A stretch of 46,390 nt of DNA from Novosphingobium sp. Chol11. GTDB lineage: Bacteria; Pseudomonadota; Alphaproteobacteria; Sphingomonadales; Sphingomonadaceae. Under the pieces are notes generated by a model, which had not been told where the DNA came from, made no database searches, and saw nothing but the letters and a program-made list of their open reading frames with translations. The position numbers were made by a program, and so were the translations under genes. Below, piece after piece: positions 36,522-45,109 of the stretch (position 1 is its first letter; every line of letters starts with the position of its first letter). Where the stretch lies: the NCBI GenBank assembly GCA_945906105.1, contig CAMDQO010000022.1, forward strand, positions 1 to 46,390, read 5' to 3'.

Positions 36522-36938
36522 TCAGGGAATGAGTGACAGGAAGCGTGCTTTCTCAACGGCTTGCCCGCGGCGCTGAACCCCAAGTTTTTCGCAGACTCGT
36601 GCAACATGTGTCTTGACTGTGTTTGGCGAGATTCTAAGGCGCCGGGCAATCTCCTTGTTCGAATCGCCTACAGCAAGTGTCTCCAGTATCTCCATCTCGC
36701 GCGGGCTTAGTCCAAGCGAACGGATCGCTTGCTCATTGCGCTGGAAGCTTCCGACTGGCGCTGCTCGTGGTGTCAGCGCCCGTGCCAGCCACACGCCGGC
36801 TATCAGACCGCCAAGAGCGATCACGGCGGCGAACGCCTCGCCAGGGAATGTACGCACGAGGTTGCGATATTGAAGCCAGTTCAAGCCGACCGCAACCAGT
36901 CCAAGCAGCCCTGCATAGATCGTGATCGTGCGGACCAT
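36522..36938 (-). CDS. Membrane-tethered LuxR-type transcription regulator
   Basis: 138 residues from ATG 36938, overlapping the folE stop (TGATG). Two membrane helices (about residues 5-20 and 35-53) are joined by a short loop (QYRNLVRTFPGEAF), then a linker and a LuxR/FixJ-type helix-turn-helix (LSPREMEILETLAVGDSNKE, IARRLRISPNTVKTHVARVC). There is no receiver domain, so the signal must come through the membrane part or a partner. The neighbouring DUF4199 membrane protein is an obvious candidate. Confidence 0.85.
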   Translation of the reverse strand: MVRTITIYAGLLGLVAVGLNWLQYRNLVRTFPGEAFAAVIALGGLIAGVWLARALTPRAAPVGSFQRNEQAIRSLGLSPREMEILETLAVGDSNKEIARRLRISPNTVKTHVARVCEKLGVQRRGQAVEKARFLSLIP

Positions 36939-37549
36939 CAATACCCCATCAGGCTCAGCACTTCCTTGCGGCTGCGCGGATCGTCAAGGAAGCAGCCGAG
37001 CAACCGGCTGGTGATCATGCCGACCCCTGGTGTGCGCACCCCGCGGCCGGTCATGCAGCCATGCTGCGCCTCGATCACCACGGCGACACCATGCGGCTTG
37101 AGATTGTCCCAGATGCACTGGGCGACCTCTGCGGTGAGTCGCTCCTGAATTTGCAGTCTCTCGGCAAAGCCGTGAAGCACGCGTGCCAGCTTGGAAATGC
37201 CGACCACACTGTCACGCGGCATATAGGCAATGGCCGCCTTGCCGGTGATCGGTGCCATGTGGTGTTCGCAGTGCGACTGAAACGGAATGTCCTTCAGCAA
37301 TACCAGCTCATTATAGCCGCCAACCTCCTCGAACTGGCGTGCAAGGTGGAGCGCCGGATCGCTACCATAGCCTTGGCAGTATTCCTTCCACGCCCGGCCA
37401 ACGCGGGCTGGCGTATCAATCAAGCCTTCGCGCTCTGGATCATCGCCTGACCAACGGATCAGAGTGCGGATAGCCTCCTGCACGGCATCTGGAACGATCA
37501 GCTTTCCATTACTGTCGTGATCATGCTTATGATCCTTGTCGCATCCCAT
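36938..37549 (-). CDS. folE: GTP cyclohydrolase I
   Basis: Converts GTP to dihydroneopterin triphosphate, the first step of folate synthesis. 203 residues from ATG 37549; GGGAG lies 8 bases upstream, and a TTG one codon earlier is less likely. The zinc ligands are in place: IPFQSHCEHHMAPITGKA and the downstream Cys in AQHGCMTGRGV. The N-terminus is His/Asp-rich (MGCDKDHKHDHDSNGK). The stop overlaps the LuxR start, an odd pairing for a housekeeping enzyme. Confidence 0.95.
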   Translation of the reverse strand: MGCDKDHKHDHDSNGKLIVPDAVQEAIRTLIRWSGDDPEREGLIDTPARVGRAWKEYCQGYGSDPALHLARQFEEVGGYNELVLLKDIPFQSHCEHHMAPITGKAAIAYMPRDSVVGISKLARVLHGFAERLQIQERLTAEVAQCIWDNLKPHGVAVVIEAQHGCMTGRGVRTPGVGMITSRLLGCFLDDPRSRKEVLSLMGY

Positions 37550-37608
37550 CAATCAAACTCCCAAATCTGGTCACTAGGCTGGGCCTAATCTCAAGCAGGC
37601 CCCAATTA

Positions 37609-39126
37609 CTAAGCAGGTCGGCGCAGGAAACCCCCACGCCGGAACAGACCGCGCCTGCGGCTCATCGGTTCGAACAGCTCTTCGGGCCTTTCGGGATCGA
37701 GGAGCGCACTATCAGCGACAGCCTTTTCCGTTTCGGTCAGTGGCCGCAAGTGGAAAGGTTCCAGTCGCTTGCCATTTCGTGGCAGCGATTGGATCATGTC
37801 GGCCATCGATCCGTATTTGTCGATCAGCGTGGCAACTGCTGCCGGTTCAATCCCGCAATGCTCGGCGAGCAGGCGATAGCGCAACCGGCGGATAGACTCA
37901 CGCACCTCGTCGCGGTCATTGGCTGGGCGGGCAGCATCGATGAACACATCGGCTTCGGTATCGAGCCCCATCGAACGGTTGTTCATGTTTGCCGAGCCAA
38001 TGCGCAACACCTCATCATCGACGATCATCAGCTTGGCATGAACATAGATGGGTGTCTTGCCGGTGAAAGGTGTGAAGATACGCAAGCGGCGCTGCGGATC
38101 ATTTTCGGCCACAGCATGCAGCAGGCGCACTCGCGCACCGTCCATCGCCGTCTGTTCCAGCCAGCCTTCGGCACTGAGCGGATTGATCAGCACAATCTCT
38201 GGCGGATGCGGCTGGCTGAGCCGTTCGGCCATGGCTTCGGCAATCGAGCGCGAAGCAAAATACTGACTCTCGGCATAGATAAAGCGTTGAGCGCGGGCGA
38301 TGTGTTCGCAAAACAGCGCCTCTATCTCGTGGATCTCAGGCTCTCCGCCCCAGGCTGCAACCGTGCGGGCAATGCCGATCTCGACATCGCGAAATTCGGC
38401 GCGCAGTTTATCAGGCCAGGCCGTTTCAGCCTGAGGATGGCACGGTGCTATTGGTTGGCCACCGGCGCGGGCCCAGCGCGCCCGGCTCAAGTCTCCCAGA
38501 GCGCGGGCCGCCTCACCCTCAAACATCATGGTCAGGTCATGCCACGGGCCATACGTCTTGCCGTTGACCTTCCGACGCCGCTCATCATTTTCGATATGTT
38601 GCGGCGTGTCCCAGCGGTCCGTGGTGACATCAAGGCCACCGCACACTGCAAAGCGATCATCGATCACCACGATTTTCTGGTGATGGCTGCATCCCAGCGG
38701 ATGGGCGGAATCGAACTTGAAGTCGATCGAGGGATGCCGCCACCAGCGCAGCAGATCAAATACCATCGACCCGCGAAAGATGAACTTTAGCGCACCGAAT
38801 CGCCATTTGAGCACGCGCACCTGCAAGCCTTCTATCCGGTTCACCAGCCAGACGACGAAGCTGCCAAGCCGTGCCGGGTTCACTTCCTTTTCCGGCACGT
38901 TCCACCAGCGCCGACCGGGTCCGAGCCGCACTCGCGTATCGAAATCCCAGCCGATCAGCAGTATTTGCTGGCGCGCTTTCAGCATCGCCAGCTGGATCAG
39001 CGAATAATAGGCAGCCGCATCAATAACCACATGCGCCCGGCTCGCCATGGCATAGCGCCAGACCGTCGGGCTGACGCCTGATTCCTCAACTTGCGCTTCC
39101 TCAACTTGCGGGTGGGATGGTTCCAT
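37609..39126 (-). CDS. Phospholipase D family protein
   Basis: 505 residues with two HKD motifs: HHQKIVVIDDRFAVCGGLD (first) and HAKLMIVDDEVLRIGSANMN (second). The PLD fold covers phospholipases, cardiolipin synthases and transphosphatidylases. No signal peptide or membrane helix is evident, unlike cardiolipin synthase, so a cytosolic or peripheral phospholipase D is more likely. The N-terminus has a small duplication (EEAQ-VEES). It starts 7 bases after the NTF2-like gene stop. Confidence 0.85.
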   Translation of the reverse strand: MEPSHPQVEEAQVEESGVSPTVWRYAMASRAHVVIDAAAYYSLIQLAMLKARQQILLIGWDFDTRVRLGPGRRWWNVPEKEVNPARLGSFVVWLVNRIEGLQVRVLKWRFGALKFIFRGSMVFDLLRWWRHPSIDFKFDSAHPLGCSHHQKIVVIDDRFAVCGGLDVTTDRWDTPQHIENDERRRKVNGKTYGPWHDLTMMFEGEAARALGDLSRARWARAGGQPIAPCHPQAETAWPDKLRAEFRDVEIGIARTVAAWGGEPEIHEIEALFCEHIARAQRFIYAESQYFASRSIAEAMAERLSQPHPPEIVLINPLSAEGWLEQTAMDGARVRLLHAVAENDPQRRLRIFTPFTGKTPIYVHAKLMIVDDEVLRIGSANMNNRSMGLDTEADVFIDAARPANDRDEVRESIRRLRYRLLAEHCGIEPAAVATLIDKYGSMADMIQSLPRNGKRLEPFHLRPLTETEKAVADSALLDPERPEELFEPMSRRRGLFRRGGFLRRPA

Positions 39127-39133
39127 CTGCGCG

Positions 39134-39631
39134 TTAGACGTCTTTTCGCTTGGTCAGCGTTGGCTCATCAAGCTCTGGCATTCCCGGCGGCGAACCATAG
39201 TCTGGCGATGGCACTAAATCAGCGGAAAGATCAGAAGGACCGCGATAATGCAGCGACCAGTGGCGATGGCGAAACAACCAGCGCGTGCCTTCTTCAACAT
39301 AGCGATCATGGTAAACCCCGATCGTCATTACGGATGAGCCATCGAGCAATTTGGCCTGTTCCACCGCAGGACAGCGGCTGACCACTTCTGGTCCGGAAAT
39401 ATCGAGCAGCGGCGTGCCAGAATCAAAGAACACCTGATCATAAGGAGCCAGCAACGTGCCGAACATCTCTTCGATTGTCTGGCGAGACTGGATATGCAAT
39501 CCGGCTATCTTCCATTCACCATCAAGAGCAAAACACGCGGCAAAATCACGCGCATCCTTGCGCCAGACGGCGTCATTAAATCTGGCCTGAAGTTGACGGA
39601 CCGCGCAGTCCACCGTCACAAGATCTCTCAT
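39134..39631 (-). CDS. NTF2-like / SnoaL-type protein
   Basis: 165 residues from ATG 39631 (longer starts at 39661 or 39739 are possible). The cone-shaped NTF2-like fold is suggested by AVRQLQARFNDAVWRKDARD and FAACFALDGEWKIAGLHIQS at the start and by GTRWLFRHRHWSLHYRG at the end. Members range from ring cyclases and dehydratases to binding proteins; substrate unknown. It is immediately upstream of the phospholipase D gene and likely cotranscribed with it. Confidence 0.7.
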   Translation of the reverse strand: MRDLVTVDCAVRQLQARFNDAVWRKDARDFAACFALDGEWKIAGLHIQSRQTIEEMFGTLLAPYDQVFFDSGTPLLDISGPEVVSRCPAVEQAKLLDGSSVMTIGVYHDRYVEEGTRWLFRHRHWSLHYRGPSDLSADLVPSPDYGSPPGMPELDEPTLTKRKDV

Positions 39632-39875
39632 CGCGTGGCATCCTACTCCGGTCGGTTCCATGGGTTCATCGGCGAGTGGGCTGGCTTCCGCAAGGGGCAC
39701 GATAGTGTAAAATGACCGGAAGCATTTGTAGCACGTCACTTATCTTGACAAAACCGGTCGCCTGCCCGAATTCGTGATCGGTCAAATTTTGAACTAGTTT
39801 TTCCCGTGCCCCCGTTCATCGGGGCTTAAACCACCGGTGGCCATGGGCACACCGTCACTAAAAGAGGATATTTCC

Positions 39876-40199
39876 ATGCTTCGCACTGCCCTGATCGCCG
39901 GACTGCTTGCCGCCTCTGCTGCCCCCGCCATGGCCGAAACCGCTCCGGCCGCCGCCGCTGCCCCCGCCGCTGCAGCTGGTTACAGCACTGCTGATACCAG
40001 CATCGGCGATCTGATCGATGATCCAGCCGCCAAGGCAGTTCTCGAAAAGCACATGCCAGGCTTTTCCACCAACCCGCAGATCGACATGGCGCGCGGCATG
40101 ACTTTCAAGCAGATTCAGTCATTCGCCCCTGACATGATCAAGGATGAAATGCTGGCCAAGCTTGACGCGGACCTTTCGAAGCTTCCAGCCAAGAAGTGA
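39876..40199 (+). CDS. Small exported protein with an Ala/Pro-rich linker
   Basis: 107 residues from ATG 39876 (AGAGGA 7 bases upstream). The signal peptide MLRTALIAGLLAASAAPAMA is followed by a low-complexity stretch (ETAPAAAAAPAAAAGY) and a compact helical domain (TSIGDLIDDPAAKAVLEKHM, PGFSTNPQIDMARGMTFKQI) of about 60 residues. I recall the last domain as a small module also found at the ends of secreted esterases and glycosidases in sphingomonads; function unknown. A strong terminator follows. Confidence 0.75.
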   Translation: MLRTALIAGLLAASAAPAMAETAPAAAAAPAAAAGYSTADTSIGDLIDDPAAKAVLEKHMPGFSTNPQIDMARGMTFKQIQSFAPDMIKDEMLAKLDADLSKLPAKK

Positions 40200-40206
40200 G
40201 CTAAGC

Positions 40207-40260
40207 AAAAGTTCAGGGTGATTCCGGCACGATTTGCTGTGCTGGAATCACCAAACTTTT
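40207..40260 (+). terminator. Long hairpin terminator
   Basis: AAAAGTT and AACTTTT flank GGTGATTCC / GGAATCACC and GCAC / GTGC, forming a long, nearly continuous stem with loop GATTTGCT, ending in CTTTTG. It lies 8 bases after the preceding stop. The symmetric A- and T-tracts make it potentially bidirectional. Confidence 0.75.
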
Positions 40261-40337
40261 GCCAATCAACCAGAATTTATTATCCCTGTAGGGTAACTTT
40301 GGCCTAATCGCAGGCAACCCTTGAAGGAGCCTCAGGA

Positions 40338-40793
40338 ATGAACAGGAAAATCACGGCGATTGCAGCGCTGACACTCGGCCTGGCATCAGCCGCCGTCTAT
40401 GCTGCCAAACCGGCGGATATCATTGCTGCCCGTCAGGCTAATTTCAAGGTGATCGGCAAGTCGTTCAAGGGCATCATGGACGAGATGCGCAAGCCTGCAC
40501 CCGATATGGCCATGATCAAGGCCAGCGCCAATGCGCTTGCTGGTGGCTCGTCCAAAGTTTCCGGATACTTCCCCAAGGGCAGCGGGCCTGAGGCTGGCGC
40601 AAAAACCCATGCCCTCCCAGCAATCTGGGCAAAAAATGCCGATTTCAAGAAGTCTGCCGCCAATCTGGTCGCGGCCTCCAAGAAAATGCAGTTGGCCGCC
40701 AACAGCAATAATATTGATACCGTGAAAGCCGCCTTCCCGGCTCTCGGCGGTACCTGCAAGGGTTGCCACGATCAGTTCAAGGCTAAAGATTGA
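40338..40793 (+). CDS. Cytochrome c' (class II cytochrome c)
   Basis: 151 residues: signal peptide (MNRKITAIAALTLGLASAAVYA), a helical body, and the heme-attachment motif CKGCH at the C-terminal end, as expected for class II cytochromes c (four-helix bundle). AAGGAG precedes the ATG. Cytochromes c' bind NO or CO or transfer electrons in the periplasm. The stop overlaps the start of the b561-type gene (TGATG), suggesting the two work together. Confidence 0.9.
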   Translation: MNRKITAIAALTLGLASAAVYAAKPADIIAARQANFKVIGKSFKGIMDEMRKPAPDMAMIKASANALAGGSSKVSGYFPKGSGPEAGAKTHALPAIWAKNADFKKSAANLVAASKKMQLAANSNNIDTVKAAFPALGGTCKGCHDQFKAKD

Positions 40794-41512
40794 TGGCTTC
40801 GGATAGCCGGAGAGCCAAACTTTGGGATCTGCCGGTCAGACTGATCCACTGGAGTTTTGTCGTCCTGCTGCCACTGCTGTGGTGGACCGCCGAAAATGGC
40901 GAGATGGACCTGCACATGACTCTGGGCCTCGTCATGCTGGGCCTTGTCGTCTTTCGCGTGCTGTGGGGATTGGTCGGCAGCTCGACTGCCCGATTTGCCA
41001 GCTTCGTGCGCGGGCCGATCACAGTCATTTCCTATCTGCGCGGGCTTTCAAAAAGCGAAAGTGAAACGTCTGCCGGGCACAATCCGGCTGGCGGGTGGAG
41101 CGTTGTCCTCCTGCTCGGTCTGCTTGCCGTTGATGTCGGTCTGGGACTGATTGCGCAGAATGTGGACGGCGTCACCGGGTCGCTCAATTATCTCGTTTCG
41201 TATGATCAAGCTGAACAGGCGACTGAACTGCACGAACTTGGGTTCAACATCCTGCTCGCTGTTATCGTTCTGCACATTGCGGCGATCCTGTTTTACACTT
41301 TCGTCAAGAAAGACCGTCTGGTGCCGCCGATGATCACCGGATCAAAAGACCTGCCCACCGCAGTTACCACGCCCGTGATGGCCCCGGCCTGGCGGATCCT
41401 TCCCTGCTTGCTGATCGCCGCTGCTCTCACCTGGTGGGTCTCTATCGGTGCGCCAACATCGCTGGAGCAATTCAACGCCCCGCCGCCGGTGGACGCCTCC
41501 GAATATATGTGA
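40793..41512 (+). CDS. Cytochrome b561-type di-heme membrane protein
   Basis: 239 residues from ATG 40793. Four to five membrane helices with the usual His ligands: LIHWSFVVLLPLLWW, DLHMTLGLVMLGLVVFRVLW, and ELHELGFNILLAVIVLHIAA. The family (b561 / Ni-Fe hydrogenase b-type) passes electrons between the quinone pool and a periplasmic c-type cytochrome; here the partner should be the cytochrome c' encoded just before it. The enzyme ultimately served is not visible in the window. Confidence 0.88.
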   Translation: MASDSRRAKLWDLPVRLIHWSFVVLLPLLWWTAENGEMDLHMTLGLVMLGLVVFRVLWGLVGSSTARFASFVRGPITVISYLRGLSKSESETSAGHNPAGGWSVVLLLGLLAVDVGLGLIAQNVDGVTGSLNYLVSYDQAEQATELHELGFNILLAVIVLHIAAILFYTFVKKDRLVPPMITGSKDLPTAVTTPVMAPAWRILPCLLIAAALTWWVSIGAPTSLEQFNAPPPVDASEYM

Positions 41513-41536
41513 ACGGCATCAAGTTGCGGCGGGCCT

Positions 41537-42949
41537 CTAACCCAGCAACAAGCCCCTCTGCGCCGATGCTGTCAGTGCCGCTTCCACATCCTCCGGCGGA
41601 ATCCCGTGCCCTGCCGCCGCCAGATCGGGAATTGCAGTCTGGCCGTCTGCCGCCAACAGCAAACCACGCAGTTCGGCCTGCTCAATCTTGAGCAGCGCAT
41701 GATCAAGCGTGCAGACCGTCAGCTCACCCATTTCGAGCAAGGCCCGGACCAATGGGCTGGTCTGCGGCAGATTGCCCGGAACTGACGGAAACGGTGCAGG
41801 ATGGACATAGAGCTGGACATACCATTCGGCGAACAATTGCAACACCACGCGCAGCTGCTCTGGATTGCGCGCGACTTGTGAAACCGCCAACCGTTGCGGC
41901 GTGGCAGCGGCGGCGGCTTCCAGGGCAGTGGCCAGTTCCTCATCGGCAATCTCGATGGTGTCCCCCGCCAGCGCGAAACTGCCATCCTCCTGCCGGCGCA
42001 GCTTGGTGGTGAGATAGAGGCCGTCGATGCGCGATGCGTCAATCGTGCGATCAGGTTCCTGCTCCGCCCTGACGAACAGCGTATGGCGAAAGAAACGCAG
42101 CGCCGCATAATCATCACGCGATGCCGCACGCAGCACCGCCTCGTCCGGGTCTTCGGGAACCTCCGCCCCGTCGGGCAGGAAACCATCGAGATGGCGGTTG
42201 CGGCCTGCGTCGGTCAGATGCCTAAGCCCCAGCGCCTCACCTGCGCGGACAACATCGATCAGTCGTTGCGGGTAATAACAATCACCCAGTTCATCGTGAA
42301 ACAGCACCGAATCCGGGCGTTGCAGCATCGATTCAGCCTGCTGGCGCAAAGTTATCGCCAGCGGTTCATCGCCCTCGCGCGGCTTGGCATAGTCCTCCAG
42401 AAAGCTGCGCGCGGCATCGATCCGTTCTTCGAAATTATCAATGCCATCAACAATGTTGAACAACATCTCGCGCATGATCAAGCGGACGTGGCCACCCGGC
42501 ATGGCGTTATAGCTTATCATGGCGATGCCGTGATCAGACAGCACGTGTGCGACCAGTTCCATGCAGGCTTCGCGCACATGGGGCGGCACCCAAGCATAGA
42601 CTCCGTGGACGATGACATAGTCAAACGATCCCGCCGGATAGCGCCGATGCGCTTCCATAATGTCCTCAACCGCCAGCGAGACGTTATCGAGCCCCGCCGC
42701 CTCGGCGATTCGCGACCCGCGCTCAATGGCGATCTGCGACAAGTCAAAGCCATGCGCCGAACAATCGGGCCACATCGCCGCAAACGACAGCAGGTTCAGG
42801 CAATCGCCGCCACCGATCTCCAGAATCCGCGAATGGCGCGGGTCCACCGGCTCCAGCCCGGCCAGCAGGGCCAGCACTGCAAGACGCTCGGGATGGGTCT
42901 GGGTGAACACCGATGAGGGATAGGCGACGCGGTCGTATGGCGTATTCAA
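41537..42949 (-). CDS. SAM-dependent methyltransferase with regulatory domain
   Basis: About 470 residues from TTG 42949, which has AGGAA 6 bases upstream and gives the usual start NTPYDRVAYPSSVFTQTHPE; a longer TTG at 43015 is possible. SAM motif I is ILEIGGGDCLNLLSF. After the class I methyltransferase fold (to ~residue 190) comes a long helical C-terminal part that I take for the methyltransferase regulatory domain, with AEWYVQLYVHPAPF as a recognisable piece. Target unknown. It is divergent from the toxin-like gene, with about 65 bases between starts. Confidence 0.78.
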   Translation of the reverse strand: MNTPYDRVAYPSSVFTQTHPERLAVLALLAGLEPVDPRHSRILEIGGGDCLNLLSFAAMWPDCSAHGFDLSQIAIERGSRIAEAAGLDNVSLAVEDIMEAHRRYPAGSFDYVIVHGVYAWVPPHVREACMELVAHVLSDHGIAMISYNAMPGGHVRLIMREMLFNIVDGIDNFEERIDAARSFLEDYAKPREGDEPLAITLRQQAESMLQRPDSVLFHDELGDCYYPQRLIDVVRAGEALGLRHLTDAGRNRHLDGFLPDGAEVPEDPDEAVLRAASRDDYAALRFFRHTLFVRAEQEPDRTIDASRIDGLYLTTKLRRQEDGSFALAGDTIEIADEELATALEAAAAATPQRLAVSQVARNPEQLRVVLQLFAEWYVQLYVHPAPFPSVPGNLPQTSPLVRALLEMGELTVCTLDHALLKIEQAELRGLLLAADGQTAIPDLAAAGHGIPPEDVEAALTASAQRGLLLG

Positions 42950-43014
42950 GCGGGGTTCCTGTCCGGCTTCGGGATGATGCTGCCAAGGGTTACTCTTGCG
43001 GCGCGGCGCAAACA

Positions 43015-44735
43015 ATGTTCAAAGAGCGCTGCAAGGGCAAGCCGAAAGGCATAGGGGGCAGGCAGTTGCGTTTCATCGAAATCCGCCTCAGTAACGGGTT
43101 GCTGCTTGTCGGATCGCCGGGCGCGTTCCCGGGCGTGATGAACAAGGCCGCCGATCAACAACAATTACGCTCCGTCCTGCGCTCATTTCCGCGCAACAGC
43201 GCCGCGATGGGCCAACTGCGCAAGCAATGGCGCAGGCTCTATCCAGCGCAATCATCCACCACGCTGCCGTCACAGGAAATGGTCAGGCTGCTCAATCGTG
43301 AGCTTGCCGCCACGCGCCTTGCTGCGGCTTTTCTGCGCGATGCGCCCTGCAACATCGAGGAAGCCAAGTTTGATCTTGGTTCGGGTCAGGTCGTCCATGT
43401 TTCGATCCCCGGAGCCACGCTGCTGATCGCCAGCAAAGGGCAGCTTCCGCCCGAATTCAACCGCTATCGCAACAGTCGCGGCGGTGCTGACATGCTGCGC
43501 CAGATCGCCCAGAATGATCCGGCTGCCGCTGCGATAGACAATCAGGCCGCGCGCGCCTGCCGGGCGGCACCGTCAAGCGCATCACCGGCCTGCCGCTGCG
43601 CCAGCACCTGGCCTGGGCAATCGAGAGCGGCGCGCATGACTGCGCGATACTCGAACACCGCATCCCCATTAGTCAGGCGGCGGCCCGCCCCGATGCCCCG
43701 CGCGATGTGATGAGCATGAGCAGCGCCGAGAAAATCGGCGAAGCCATGTCGCGCAGCTGCAAACACTTGCGCGGCGATGTCCTCACCGCAGTTGAGGCGA
43801 TGGTCGAGCCCGAGGCGCTGGCGATCATGGCCGGAGTCTTCGCCGCCGTGGCGCTGGCCCAGCTCAACCCGGTCAGCGGCGCTGCGGTTGATACCGCCAT
43901 CGTCGCGCTGGCCTGGTATTCAGCCGGTCTCGCCGGAGTGCTCGCGCTCAGCGATTTCATCGACGCAACAATCACCGCCACCGGCGCCGCCAGCGAAGCC
44001 GAACTGAACGAAGCGGCAATGTCCTACTCCAAAGCCTTCGTCGCACTGGGAGCCATGCTTCTGGAAGCGCTGATGGCGAAGTTCCTGGCGAAAAAGGGCG
44101 GGAAGAGTGGTGATAAGGGGAGTGGTGGTGGTGGAAGTGGGAGTTCCAAGACTGCAAAGACAGCTGACAAGGGTAAACCACCGGCACCCTCCAGCTCTGC
44201 TGCCGGTAAATCACCACCTCGTTTTGGCAAACGTTCAAAAACAACCGAGCCAGGCGCCAAACGCGCTGATGCCAAAACTTTGCGTGAAATCCGCCGTGCC
44301 AAATTGCGTGAAGTTCACCAGCCACTAAAAAAGGAAGGGTGGTCAGACATTCCCGGCAACCACATCAAGACCTTCAAATCCTATCCTGAACCGGTTGAAT
44401 TGAAACCCGGACAAAAAATTTACCGGGTGCTCGATTCAGAAAGCAACCCCAATGGCGGCTACTGGACGACGGAGAACCCGGCAAAAATGACCGAAGCCGA
44501 TTGGCGATCCGGCGCGGCGGTCAAAGGCGAGTGGAACGGCGACGGAGCCTTTGTCGAATACGAGGTTCCCAAGGAAGGTCTGAAAGTCTGGTCGGGCGAA
44601 GCCGCACCGCAGATGTCCTCTGACGGCAAGAGTGTGCTTGGCGGCGGCGGCAACCAGCTGTGGATTGCTCAGGACGGTATCTCTGCTACCAAAGTTGCGC
44701 CCGACAGCGCCATTTCAACAGGCTGGAGCAACTGA
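43015..44735 (+). pseudogene. Effector-like polymorphic toxin, reading frame split at a CG run
   Basis: Two frames read as one protein. The first (from ATG 43015, or TTG 43066) runs to about 43547 (RFIEIRLSNGLLLVGSPGAF to AAAAIDNQAAR) and then turns to nonsense. The second, one frame back, is good protein from about 43557 (LPGGTVKRITGLPLRQHLAW). Removing one CG unit from the run at 43548-43556 joins them as IDNQAARLPGGTVKR, about 572 residues. Order: N-terminal adaptor-like part, hydrophobic segments (IMAGVFAAVALAQLNPVSGA), a Gly/Ser/Lys/Pro linker, and a C-terminal domain (GQKIYRVLDSESNPNGGYWT, EYEVPKEGLKVWSGEAAPQ) that looks like an ADP-ribosyltransferase toxin. Confidence 0.65.
43548..43556. 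repeat. CG dinucleotide run at the frame break
   Basis: CGCGCGCGC. Four CG units here; with three, the two toxin frames would fuse in frame. Slippage at such a run, or a sequencing error, explains the break better than a programmed shift, because no slippery heptamer is present. Confidence 0.6.
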
Positions 44736-45061
44736 TGCCCGCGCGGACGATCGACGAATTGTTGATGGACTTGGATCGCTTGGCGGCCATGTTCGACGAG
44801 GCCGCAACCAACGGCTATCCTTCGGGAAGCTACGCTGCGCAAGCCATCCGCGAGCGCCGCACCTCGCTGGTTGAGCGCATTGCTGATGGTGACGATATGG
44901 AGATCGCCGCACGACTGCTCGATATGGTTCCGAATGCCAAGGATCTTGACGCGATAGGGTTTAACATCGGCCGTCATCCAAATATCGTAGCCTTGCTGGA
45001 TGAACTGGATACGGCTGCGGCGGAGATTTCCTTTGAATATCTGGGGGATGAGGAAGAATAG
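44735..45061 (+). CDS. Acidic immunity-like protein
   Basis: 108 residues from ATG 44735, which shares a base with the toxin stop (TGATG). The protein is small, soluble, helical and strongly acidic (ends ISFEYLGDEEE; MPARTIDELLMDLDRLAAMF at the start). Size, charge and overlap with a toxin-like gene fit a cognate immunity protein. The family is not recognised and the role is inferred from context only. Confidence 0.65.
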   Translation: MPARTIDELLMDLDRLAAMFDEAATNGYPSGSYAAQAIRERRTSLVERIADGDDMEIAARLLDMVPNAKDLDAIGFNIGRHPNIVALLDELDTAAAEISFEYLGDEEE

Positions 45062-45109
45062 GACACTCCTGTATTAAAGCAGGATGCCATAATATTAAAA
45101 CCAGTCACC

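Noticed and set aside
37750..38790. 346-residue open frame opposite the phospholipase D gene
   Set aside because: Antisense shadow; the minus strand carries both HKD motifs.
41894..42916. 340-residue open frame opposite the methyltransferase gene
   Set aside because: Antisense shadow; composition and lack of motifs argue against coding.
43518..43570. Programmed ribosomal frameshift in the toxin gene
   Set aside because: No X-XXY-YYZ slippery heptamer or obvious downstream stimulator; a CG-run length change explains the shift more simply.
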